Source of the DNA: Naematelia aurantialba
Taxonomy: Eukaryota; Basidiomycota; Tremellomycetes; Tremellales; Naemateliaceae
Direction of reading: 5' to 3'
Length of the DNA stretch: 64,000 nt
Assembly: GCA_021527695.1 (NCBI GenBank)
Contig: JAKFAO010000002.1
Coordinates: forward strand, 1,922,501 to 1,986,500
Part shown: positions 52,794-61,901 of the stretch, one piece after another
Layout: every line of letters starts with the position of its first letter
Position numbering within the stretch: the stretch's first letter is position 1
Program-made: the position numbers and the translations under genes
The notes under the pieces: model-generated
The model's input: the letters and a program-made list of their open reading frames with translations, nothing else
Databases searched by the model: none
What the model was told of the DNA's origin: nothing

Positions 52794-54485
52794 ATGACGA
52801 CGCCAACTGTTACGAAGAAAAGTGTCACATTCGCTCCCACGCCCACGATTTATTCTCCTTACGTCGACTGGGACTCGGAGGAGGATTCTGTGGTTTCCCT
52901 GGGAGACGTCGTAAGTGGCGGCTTGAGGCGCGTGGGTGAGGGCTGGCGGGGTCTGGCGAGGAGCGCCTCGTTCGTGTCTTCCCACCTCTTCTCTGGCTCA
53001 CCGCCGGACGAAGCCCTCACGGTCTCGAGATATGTCGCGGCCGATTCGGAAACAGGAACCAACCTCGGCACACTGCCCAAGACCACGATGACTGTGCCAG
53101 GGCAATGGAGCTCAGAGTGGCAGGAAACCGAACCGACCATGCAAGACACGGCACAGCCCGAGCCCGAGCCAAGCCTTCCGGGCGCCTGGGTGTACGACGA
53201 AGAAGACACCCATGTCAGTTCTGAAGCTGCGACTACCATCACCGGCGGCGATACCACGACCGCCACTACTACTCGTGGTGGCCGCAGCGGCCGTCAAGGC
53301 ACGTCCAGTAAGTTCCACGTTTGGACGGACAACACACCAACGAAACCCACAGCTTCTCTGTCGGCCGAAGAGTCCCGCGAGAGGCTGATGGATCTCCTGT
53401 CCGACACGCCGGCACCTACCATTGCTACGCAGGCTCCTCAAGGGCGCCAAACTCCGGGAGGGACAGAGACTATCTTGGACGAGCACGCGAGCTACGTGAC
53501 CAATGCGGAGTCGCTCGGCGGGTCCTCTGAGGAGATACTTGTGGATGATACATGGCAAACTGAGACTGCGCGTGCCCCGTCAATGCCCGGAGCGTTCGAA
53601 GTCGAAGACGCCAGCACCATGAGCTCAACGTCTAGCGAGAGCACCCTGGTTCCCCGCGCCAACCCGCAAGATCCGTCGGAATATCACGCGCATCCTGGGG
53701 ACTATCTAGGGGATGTCGAGTGGGGGATCTTGTCACGATTGAGCCAAGAAACTCTCAAGTTGCAGCTGGACACACATTTCCAGCAAACTACCGGACCAAG
53801 GTACCCTGCAACCAACTTCGCCTCCGACGACTTTTTGCCTTCCAATGTTCCCTCCTCCGAGTTGGCGACTCTGTTTGATCCCGGAGACCAGCCTCGGAGC
53901 GCATCAGAGGTGGTGGGGGATCCTATCCACGTCCGACGGGAAGCTGTGGGACAACGACACTCCAGTACGATCTTGTCCTCGAACGACATTTCGCAAAACG
54001 ATATCTCCTCCCAGGAGCTAGCGGAGCTGATATCGGGACAACGCGGGTGGTTCTTGGACGAAGAGAACGATGGGGAGCTCACGGACGATGACCACCAAGA
54101 CGGATCGCGACAGCTGCCACACGGTATGGCTGAGCGGAATCCCAACGAGTCCTCACCGTCCATAAACACAGGGGCGGGACGATTTCGGTCAATTGTCAGC
54201 ACTGTCCTAGAGATGCTGGGGCAGAAACGAGGTCAGCAGGAAATTACGCACGACGTAGAATCCCCCGCCCCGTTTACCAGCGCATGGACGCGAGGCAACT
54301 ACCTCCCAGACGACATATCCATCGGAACTGTCATCGCTAAGATTCCCGAGCTCTCACGGTTCGACGACCCGCCGCCGATTTCCAGGTTCACCGAGACGGC
54401 CGCACATTCGAGACTTGGGTCGATGGCCAGCAGGCTTGGGAGCAGGTTGCCGACTGCACTCGGGAGCATGGCGACGTTCGTGTAA
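52794..54485 (+). CDS. Intronless orphan, 563 residues, disordered, Ser/Thr/Asp-rich
   Basis: A single uninterrupted frame from the first ATG (52794) to 54485 gives 563 residues that I cannot assign to a family. It opens MTTPTVTKKSVTFAPTPTIY, where KSVTF fits the [RK]-x-[VI]-x-F docking motif for protein phosphatase 1. Next comes a possible amphipathic segment, GGLRRVGEGWRGLARSASF. The rest is acidic, rich in Ser, Thr, Asp, Glu, Pro and Gly, and looks disordered, with a few hydrophobic islands (GILSRLSQETLKLQLDTHF; SSQELAELISGQRGWFLDEE; RLGSMASRLGSRLPTALGS at the C-terminus). There is no signal peptide or membrane helix. The frame extends upstream to 52653 without ATG. Codon use and length make it a real gene in my view; function is unknown. 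Confidence 0.72.
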   Translation: MTTPTVTKKSVTFAPTPTIYSPYVDWDSEEDSVVSLGDVVSGGLRRVGEGWRGLARSASFVSSHLFSGSPPDEALTVSRYVAADSETGTNLGTLPKTTMTVPGQWSSEWQETEPTMQDTAQPEPEPSLPGAWVYDEEDTHVSSEAATTITGGDTTTATTTRGGRSGRQGTSSKFHVWTDNTPTKPTASLSAEESRERLMDLLSDTPAPTIATQAPQGRQTPGGTETILDEHASYVTNAESLGGSSEEILVDDTWQTETARAPSMPGAFEVEDASTMSSTSSESTLVPRANPQDPSEYHAHPGDYLGDVEWGILSRLSQETLKLQLDTHFQQTTGPRYPATNFASDDFLPSNVPSSELATLFDPGDQPRSASEVVGDPIHVRREAVGQRHSSTILSSNDISQNDISSQELAELISGQRGWFLDEENDGELTDDDHQDGSRQLPHGMAERNPNESSPSINTGAGRFRSIVSTVLEMLGQKRGQQEITHDVESPAPFTSAWTRGNYLPDDISIGTVIAKIPELSRFDDPPPISRFTETAAHSRLGSMASRLGSRLPTALGSMATFV

Positions 54486-55263
54486 GGGTGAATGATGGTG
54501 ACTTGATAGATGAGATGCATGCCCTAGAAGAGAGAGAAATTCAACTCAACACAGAGAGCAGCTTTTTTGCCACTCAGACAAAGCGCTTTGCCTATTCTAC
54601 GTTCACTAAGTGTCCTCTATTCGTGCCAACGTCCTGGATATCATCCACTCCACCGGGCCACGCAGGTCCCCCGAAGCAATGGACGCTCTGAGCTGATAGC
54701 CTTGCCTCCTCCCTCACCGCATCGTCTGTGAAAATGGCGCAAGACGCGCAATTCTCGCCACTCCTTTTCCTAGCGCGTTGTGTAACACAGAGACGGCCGG
54801 CGTCATCTCCGTTGACAACTCACCTTCTCCCTTGACACCTCACCCTGTACGCCCTTGAAACCGCTGGGATACATGAAGGATGATGCGCCACCTGTCCAAG
54901 TATCGAAGAGTCGATAAGATTTGGGAGTCGAGGGGGAAGGCTGGAGGCAAGCCGAATGCCCTTCTGCGGCGTGGCTAGAGCAGGTCAGTAAGCTCAAGGG
55001 AGCGACTGCATTTTAGCCTGCGGATCCTTTCGACTCTGGAGAATGTTCGAGCGACGCCAGGGAGAACTAAAAGGCTTGTCTATCGCAGCGCTTTTGGTTC
55101 ACCGCTCTGCTTGCATCTCCCCGACAAGCTTCGCCACTTGCAGTCGACTTAGCTCAGCACAAAACACCTCCTTGACACTCTTTCTCCCCTCCATTTCCCA
55201 CCAGCGGTTGGTCTGTTCTCTCGCCACCTGACCCTGACCCAACTCACTACGATAATTCACGAA
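54486..55263. other. Intergenic region between the first two orphan genes
   Basis: About 780 bases holding the promoter of the second orphan. No TATA box or gene is convincing, and small open frames lack protein-like composition. Confidence 0.5.
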
Positions 55264-56727
55264 ATGTCGAACTACAGGAAGCGGTATTCTCGCAGGAGCC
55301 GGTCCTCTCGCGTGTCCGACAGCCCCCGTGTGAAGACCTGGCTCTCTCTGAGTGGTCTGAGCACAGCCGCCACCACGGGCAAACAGGCGCTCCAAAAGAC
55401 CCGCAGTTCCGTCTCGAACTTCATGTCCAGGACCCGCTCCATGGCAAAGACCCTGAGCACCATGTCGCTCACTCTCCCTACAACCGAGCTCCTCGACCCC
55501 AGTATCCCGTGGGCCAAGCCACTCGGAACAAGGGTCGACATGCTCTCCTCGCCTACGACGAAGAATGACTCACACCCCTCTCCTTTGATGACAGAGAACA
55601 ATTCTGGCTCGTTCAACTGGAGCGGGACCTGCCAGAAGATATACGGTCCGGGGTTTTCAACCAGCGTTCTGAGTCCGCACGGGCCGCTCTATGTGGTCAA
55701 TGGTATCTCCCCTACAGCATCCGGAGCTTCCGCCAGTCCGCCACCCATCTCGGACGCTAGTTTCCGATCAATGCTTCCCAGTTCTCCTGTCCAGTCTCCA
55801 CTACAGAAAAGCTTGCAGTTCAGTCTCCCCTCAAAGACTCGCCACAGCAGAGCCCGGGTCACATCATCCAACAGAACAAGTCAGAGGGCCGTTCCACGGT
55901 CCTTGTGTCCTCGCCGAGGGAGAGGTCCCAACTCCACCGTCCGTCCAAGGCTACGCGTGACGACAACACTCAAGAGCATATCCCACCATCTGACAAACCC
56001 ATGGACCGACCCTCGTCTTCTAAGGGCGACCCGCAATGCGTATCCCGGAATCCCAATCTCCAGGACCGAGTCGAACCGTACACCCATATTATTCTTCCCC
56101 GGCTTTCCCGTGGACTCTCCGGTATCAAGTGGCTCCTTAACCCGGTCACGAGACACCTATGTCGCGTGGGAGAGCTCACGAATGAAACCTCTACCGCCTA
56201 CCCCCCCACCACCGGACGACGACAGCACTCAGAACGAGACCTACTTTTCGCTCTCTGACCCTCCCAGCAGTGAAATGACATTTGTGGAGGACTCGGAACG
56301 GAACTTGCAACGTGCACTCCAAGCCTCGATGTTTTGCTGGGCACAGGAACGCATGCAAAAACGGAAAGCGGTGATAGAGGCACTAGATGATCGCACAAGA
56401 GCGCGCAACGCCATCGAGGAAGAAGAAGAAGAATGGTTCCAACAGCAAGCGAAAGAGCTTGCTCGACCGGCTGACCCAACAACAACGTCCGTGCAACGAG
56501 GCGCAAGTGAGAACGATGAAATGTACTCTCGGGAAGGCGTCACGCAACTGTTTCGCAGTCTAATCGAAGGGCCTGCTTCGACGTGGCTGCGGAGAGATCG
56601 TCAGACTCACCAAGTGGCGGCTGACTTGCTCTCCGAGTACATTGGAGGCGGCTACGCCACGGACAAGGATGCCTCGTGGATCGACGATGCGCTCGAGGCC
56701 CTTGCCACCAGATCAGACTGCTTTTGA
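55264..56727 (+). CDS. Intronless orphan, 487 residues, with a UIM-like motif
   Basis: A single frame from the ATG at 55264 encodes 487 residues of no family known to me. The N-terminal third is strongly basic and Ser-rich (YRKRYSRRSRSSRVSDSPR) with a Met/Ser/Thr-rich amphipathic-looking stretch (SNFMSRTRSMAKTLSTMSL). The middle is Pro/Ser/Arg-rich and disordered. Around residues 340-360, DSERNLQRALQASMFCWAQE resembles a ubiquitin-interacting motif (acidic, then L-x-x-A-L-x-x-S). It leads into a charged helix, RARNAIEEEEEEWFQQQAKE. The C-terminal 60 residues look folded: GVTQLFRSLIEGPASTWLRR and DLLSEYIGGGYATDKDASW. No introns, no signal peptide or membrane helix. Real gene likely; role unknown. 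Confidence 0.7.
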   Translation: MSNYRKRYSRRSRSSRVSDSPRVKTWLSLSGLSTAATTGKQALQKTRSSVSNFMSRTRSMAKTLSTMSLTLPTTELLDPSIPWAKPLGTRVDMLSSPTTKNDSHPSPLMTENNSGSFNWSGTCQKIYGPGFSTSVLSPHGPLYVVNGISPTASGASASPPPISDASFRSMLPSSPVQSPLQKSLQFSLPSKTRHSRARVTSSNRTSQRAVPRSLCPRRGRGPNSTVRPRLRVTTTLKSISHHLTNPWTDPRLLRATRNAYPGIPISRTESNRTPILFFPGFPVDSPVSSGSLTRSRDTYVAWESSRMKPLPPTPPPPDDDSTQNETYFSLSDPPSSEMTFVEDSERNLQRALQASMFCWAQERMQKRKAVIEALDDRTRARNAIEEEEEEWFQQQAKELARPADPTTTSVQRGASENDEMYSREGVTQLFRSLIEGPASTWLRRDRQTHQVAADLLSEYIGGGYATDKDASWIDDALEALATRSDCF

Positions 56728-57263
56728 GGCTCCGCACGAAATCCTCCCTGGCCAAGATGAAGAGTTCTGCGACGTCCGAAACGCACGGCCGCCATGGTCG
56801 TGTCGACTAGGGTGAGCAGAGATAGATGATGCAGACGAGTCAAACGACTCAAGCGGCTCAAACGAACTCGATGATGCAGACGAGGAAGAGATGCAGACGC
56901 AGACAAGGGAGAGCAGTCGTAACTAATCAGTCCACAAGAGCACCGTTCATGCATACGTCGCACGATACACTTCAAGCATACCACCCTACCTCTGCAGTCG
57001 CTTGGCCTCGACCTCTTTCGGATGCCGCGCAACGATCAGCGTTGGGGCCGTCTTAGAAGTGAAACATATCCTCTCATGTCTCATCTCTGCTCTCCTCATG
57101 CTAGAGTCCTTGCGATTCATAAGACCATCCACGTAGTCTCAGATGGAACTGTGTTCCGAAGCACGACGCAGATACTCGCTGCTTGCCAGGTAGCCTGCGA
57201 ATCCCCTTTCGCTGTATTTGGCCCCCGTGAGCCGAGCAACCGCGACTGTCCAGATCACAGCAC
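56728..57263. other. Convergent spacer between orphan genes two and three
   Basis: About 536 bases. A loose repeat of GATGATGCAGACGA and CAAACGACTC/CTCAAACGAACTC words lies at about 56825-56900. No gene is supported. Confidence 0.5.
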
Positions 57264-57791
57264 TCACCTAGTTGCGACGCTTGCGACGCTGGCTGCGTCA
57301 TGGTTCTCGTCGTTTTGGAAGGCTGACGACGCAAGCCGGTCGCCCCGTAACGTATTGCCGCTGTCGTGTTCGCCGTCGTCGGCGTCGTCGGCATTGTCGT
57401 CGTCGTCGTCGCCGCCGCCGCCGCAGCCTCCGTGGGCATCGTTCGAGAGGCTGAGTGAGCGGGCCACGGAGGTTCCAGGCGCAGGCGTCATCGTCGCCAT
57501 CGTACTCTCTGGGGTGCGCGGTTCGAACAGTGCCGACATATTGTCCACTTCGTTACCTGTCCAGCCTGCTGAGTAGAAGCTGTCGACGAGTCCCGTGATT
57601 GCGAGTTCGAGCGGGGAAGGCGACTGCTCAGTCGTGCTCGCACGAGTGCGACTAGGGTGGGTGTGAGACGACACGTCTCGGAGCGTGGGGGGGGGCTCAA
57701 AGGCATCCGATACCTCGGCGCGAGTGGCAAACTCAAACTCGTCTACCTCGTGGGTCTCAGTATGGTGTGATGCTGTGTGTGCGTCTGTCAT
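57264..57791 (-). CDS. Intronless orphan, 175 residues, acidic, with Gly/Asp tract
   Basis: The frame from the ATG at 57791 to the stop at 57264 encodes 175 residues, beginning MTDAHTASHHTETHEVDEFE. It contains PLELAITGLVDSFYSAGWTG, the only segment that looks able to fold, and a GGCGGGGDDDDDNADDADDG tract. The frame stays open upstream to an ATG at 58076 (270 residues), but the added part is His/Pro/Leu-rich and resembles leader sequence, so I prefer the shorter start. No family recognised. Support is weaker than for the two preceding orphans. Confidence 0.5.
   Translation of the reverse strand: MTDAHTASHHTETHEVDEFEFATRAEVSDAFEPPPTLRDVSSHTHPSRTRASTTEQSPSPLELAITGLVDSFYSAGWTGNEVDNMSALFEPRTPESTMATMTPAPGTSVARSLSLSNDAHGGCGGGGDDDDDNADDADDGEHDSGNTLRGDRLASSAFQNDENHDAASVASVATR
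57380..57430 (+). repeat. Trinucleotide tract (GTC/GCC) in orphan three
   Basis: A run of GTCGTCGTC/GCCGCCGCC triplets; on the coding strand it is the Gly then Asp tract of the acidic orphan protein. Confidence 0.8.
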
Positions 57792-58225
57792 GCGTTGTTG
57801 TAGTGGCGCAGTGTCGCGGTGGAGCAGCGGGTGATGAGGGTATAGGTACTGTAGCGTGGGGGCGTGGGAAGAGATAGAGTGGTGCGCCGGATGGGAACGA
57901 GGTGGTTTAAGTATGGGATCGAATCTGGAACATTCGAGGTAGGACGGGTGGGACGGGCAGGAGCGGTGCTTGGTCTGCAAAGGATGACCGAGAAAGGATA
58001 TCCCCGTCCCGAACGGACTGCATGCAATCAGGCTGCCACAGTGGCCACAAAGACAAACTGCCACAAGGACATCCACCCTCTCAACCTACTATACAATACC
58101 ATTCCAACTTGCAACATCCCCAGCCTGTCGCCCCACCTCCTACCCAATATGCCACCCACGCTGCCAAGGCGCTTGAGCTTGACCTCCAGTTTCAAGTCTG
58201 GACTGACGCCACAGCGCTGAGCAGG
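57792..58225. other. Spacer upstream of orphan three and downstream of the dehydrogenase
   Basis: About 434 bases, promoter of orphan three if its start is 57791. The minus-strand frame is open across most of it. Nothing else was recognised. Confidence 0.5.
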
Positions 58226-59808
58226 CTACCTGAGCTCGAGATTGCCCACCATAGGCTTGATAATCGTCCGCCCCTCCTTGTCTCGCCCGCGTTTGAGATC
58301 CTCGAACGCCTCGACGGCCTTCTCAAGCGGATACCGGTGCGTGACCATCTTGCCGACGTCGCCCAGTTTGCCCGAGCCCAAAAGCGCGAGTGCGTCAGGG
58401 TACGTGTTGGCGTAGCGGAAGACGCCGAGCAGGTCCACTTCGCGCAGGAACGACGGGCCAGTGGGGAGCGTGAGGTTGGGCGTGCCCATGCCGACGAACA
58501 TGACTTTCGAGCCAGGTACTGCCGCCTACCAGAGCGACAGTTGTCCACAGCGACACGGTGATAGACGAGAGGGGAACGAGCGGATGCAGAACGAAACAGG
58601 ATCAGGAGTAATGAACAGGGACGCACAATTCGTCAGCTAGGCTCGGGGCACCGAAGTCTGACTCACCATGACGGCCATCTGCATGCAAACTTCCACACCA
58701 GTGCATTCAAACACGGCGTCGAACCCCTCCTCCAGCCCCTCGACGTTCTGCACAGCCGCATCGGACTTGAGCGAGGTCCAGCTGTTCTGCGCACTGGCAA
58801 CGGCGTCCAGGCCGCTGACGCGAGGGCCTTTCGGCAAGGCGAAGATCTCGGTGGCCCAGTCCATCTCTTTCGCAAAGTCCAGCTTGCCCTGCTCGATATC
58901 GACTGCGACAACGGTGGTGCACCCGCTGGCTCGGGCGAGGGCGCAGACCAGGAGCCCGACCGCGCCTGCCCCGAGGACCAGGATGCGAGCCCCTGGCGCG
59001 AGATGCGCGCGGCGGTAGGCGTGGAGAACGACTGAAAGGGGCTCGGCAAGTGCAGCAAGAGGGAGATCAAGCGTTGCAGGGAGTCTGAAAAAGGAACGAC
59101 GCATTAGCTCGGCATTTGAAGGAAGTAATTTGAGTAAGACGCCTGGACGCCTCGGCGTCTGCAGACCTGGACTTACTTGTGGAGCAAGTCGACAGGCTGC
59201 GTCATCACCTCACTCAGCGTCCCGTCGAGATGTGGAAACGTCTTTGCGCTGCTCTTGAAGCGCATCTGGGAGCAGAGGTTGTATCGCCCGACCTTGCAAA
59301 AGCGGCAGGTCTTGCAGTACACCCCGACCTCCATGGCAACGCGGTCGCCGACCTTGAGTGTGCACGTCGGTGGGAGGTTTGGGCCGAGCGCAGTGACGAT
59401 GCCGCATGCCTCGTGGCCGAGCACCATGGGAGAGAGGATCTTGAAGGTGCCGTTTGCACCGTGCGAGTAGTAGTGCACTGCAAACGCGTGAATATGACTT
59501 TTCGGTGCGATAAAACCTTGCAGCACTTACGGTCAGAGCCACAGAGTCCGGTCACCGCGACCTGCACCTGCGCCTCGCCGTCGCCTGGCACGGGAATCGG
59601 TCGATCCTCCTAATTGGCGCGCTCATCAGCTGCCATCACGATCCTATATCGTTGCAACGCAAACACGAGACCTAGAGAGACGGCGACGTACCACTCTCAG
59701 ATCTGTCGCTCCGTAGCAGACTGCTGCCTTCTGGGACGTCTTGCCGTTCAAAGTGGCGCCTGGCGCGGCATTGAGTGTCGCGACACCGTTGGTAACGCTC
59801 TCGGCCAT
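58226..59808 (-). CDS. Zinc-dependent polyol (sorbitol/xylitol-type) dehydrogenase
   Basis: A medium-chain dehydrogenase that oxidises a polyol to a ketose with NAD+. Five exons: MAESVTNGVATLNAAPGATL from 59808; EDRPIPVPGDGEAQVQV and VTGLCGSD (near 59535); LHYYSHGANGTFKILSPMVL; LPATLDLPLAALAEPLSVVL; and AAVPGSKVMFVGMGTPN to the stop at 58226. Catalytic zinc ligands are the Cys of GLCGSD and the His/Glu of LGHEACG. The four structural-zinc Cys are present in YCKTCRFCKVGRYNLC. The coenzyme site reads ILVLGAGAVGLLVCALA, with VAVDIEQGKLDFAK after it, where the Asp indicates NAD+ preference. A stretch of about 25 residues (near 58800) is longer than in typical sorbitol dehydrogenases. Substrate (sorbitol, xylitol or another polyol) cannot be set from sequence. 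Confidence 0.9.
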
Positions 59809-60089
59809 TTTGGACTTTTGTTGCTGCCAGTATGTGTTGCTGCTGCGATGTCGTAGCCTGGATGCAACGAGCTGTCCGAGTTGGAACGTCGTCGCAAAAT
59901 GCGGTCGAGTGGTAAAACTCGGGGCGGAAAGAGACGGCTCCGGTCCGGTTGCCGGATTCAGGATCTCGATCGGCAAGTACCGGTATTTGACTCCGATCAA
60001 ACGAATCTGCGGGGTTGTGTGTCTATGCTCTGTGATGGTAGTATCCTCATCACGGATGCTCTCAATCATCAATCATATCTCTGAACACA
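59809..60089. promoter_or_regulatory. Polyol dehydrogenase promoter region
   Basis: This 281-base stretch lies upstream of the dehydrogenase and downstream of the next minus-strand gene. No distinct element was recognised. Confidence 0.4.
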
Positions 60090-61626
60090 TCAGCCTTCCA
60101 ACCAGCGTACAAACAAATGAAACCAGTTGCGCCTTCTTGATACTTCTTCTTGGCGCCAAACTGTACGGCTCGAGCCTAACTGCCTAACTGCCTCGACAAT
60201 AGAAGGATGCCTCGAGAATCGTCTCACCTTGGACCGTCGAAGCAAGGCGATGTTCTTGGATTTGAAGAAGTCTAAAGTCTTGAGGTGTGAATCCAGCCCG
60301 AGATACTTGGATGAGAGGAGGGACTCGGTGAGGCCGTTCTCGTTGTCTGCGCAACAAGAAGATAGGGGTTGTTGAACGAAGGACGTCGTGGCTGAGAGGA
60401 TGTAGTCCGCAAGGCCGAGCACAGAGGCATTCTGGCACCTTTGATTCCCCAGAAGGTACCGCACTCAAGCCCGCCGTTCGGCTTGAATCAAGCATACTCA
60501 CTGGACATGTACCCGCCGTCTACTGACTATGCCTTTCCCCTTGACCTCCGGTCTGACTCTGTGCTCCATCTGCCCCTGGGTACCGAAAGAGCGGATGATC
60601 GATTCTGAAAGCCGCTCCGACTGTGAGGGGAGCGAGGCCGGTCTCGCAAGTTACTTGCTGGCTTCTTGATTGCGATGTAGAGGATGTCGATGCTAGACGG
60701 AAACGAGCGCTCTTCACGCACTGGCTGGGTGAAGAGATAGGTGGGCCCGGCGAGCACGGGACGACGGGCCAGATATGTTCTGTGGATGCTGTAATAGGTT
60801 GCCGCATGTAGTCTCGAGGATCCACCTTCGTCGTGCCCGCAGCAGACAGATGACGCACGCACAGCCTAGGGGAAGATGTAGGCAGGCTGGAGCGCGTCTC
60901 TTGCCCTGAGTGTTTGGACATATCGACTTGACCATCCGGAGACCTCAAAGTTCGCTGCTGGTTGCGCGCAACATATCTCCCGCGGGAGGCTTCTTTCGGC
61001 AATTCCAGAGAGGATCTATCAGGCAAGACAGAGCTCGCCCAGTTGACGTTTCTCAGTGCCATCGGCTGTGCGGCCGAGATATGCGATGTAGACTGTTGTT
61101 GGGCGGCTAGGGAGTTCTCCTTTGGGTTTCGAGCTGAGGGAGTACACTTCGTTCCTCGGTACCGCCCGAAATCGACATTCATCGGGGTTGGACGTCTTCG
61201 GAGCGGCTCCTTAGAGGTCTGCAAGACTTTGATCTGGTCGGTTTCCAGTGCAGGCTCGTCAGAGTGGTCGCTGAGGCATACCGAGTTCGTTTCCTCGCTA
61301 TCGTCCCTAGTCTTTCTCTTTCTCGCCGCTCTTCGTAGGCCCAACGCTTCGTCCTCAGGCCAGACGAGGGTGATAGGCGGGAGAGGGATGCCGCATAGCT
61401 TCCCGAGAGCAAGTACGTGTTGATGGATTAGCTCGATGCTTGGTTTCAGCTTTGAGAGACTTCCAGCCGGTGTCAGGGAGATCAGTGTTTGTGGGACGGT
61501 GGAGATGGCTCCAAGTGAATGAGCAATGAGAATGCGATGGTCAGGCGGGGGACTAACGCGTTCACGGTCAAATGGTTAGCGATGGATCAGAGCTCACGAA
61601 GGGTTGTTCTGAGCATAGGCACTCAT
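60090..61626 (-). CDS. Uncharacterised spliced gene, 464-residue model
   Basis: My model has exons 61626-61598, 61552-60655, 60620-60502 and 60438-60090 (29, 898, 119 and 349 nt; 1395 in all, frame preserved). It starts MSAYAQNNPS and continues DHRILIAHSLGAISTVPQTL and LSKLKPSIELIHQHVLALGK, the only clearly folded-looking N-terminal part. Then comes a basic, Ser/Arg-rich disordered middle (LGLRRAARKRKTRDD onward). The C-terminal exons read MEHRVRPEVKGKGIVSRRRV, NASVLGLADYILSATTSF and KYLGLDSHLKTLDFFKSKNI. The third intron would be 34 nt (60621-60654). Reading through it instead ends at 60520. A last GTGAGA...GGCAG intron could move the stop to 60176. No family recognised; the basic disordered middle suggests a nuclear protein (inference). 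Confidence 0.6.
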
Positions 61627-61901
61627 TCAGGCAGCTTTTAGAAGACGTGGTGATGAAGAGGCTGTCCAGATCAGTTGCGACGGTCAGCTGTCAGTGTCGA
61701 GTACCTCTAGAGCTTCAGAATACTGCTTGGTGGAGTGTGGTATATCGTTGATGGCTGGCTGCATGGGATGCAGTCGAGGAAAGAAAAAGGACGAAAGAAC
61801 CGGAAGGTGGAAAGAAGCTAAAGTGGAGGTCGACCGTGGATTATCCATCTCGACTTTTATACGAGTCTACTTGGTCTGTCAAAGCACCACCGGAGGAGAG
61901 G
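61627..61901. promoter_or_regulatory. Divergent promoter of the unknown gene and the TPR gene
   Basis: The two ATGs are 275 bp apart and face away from each other, so promoter elements must overlap. No TATA box was recognised. Confidence 0.45.

Noticed and set aside
57272..57454. Arginine-rich plus-strand frame (RRRRRR runs)
   Set aside because: Shadow of the Gly/Asp triplet tract of the third orphan.
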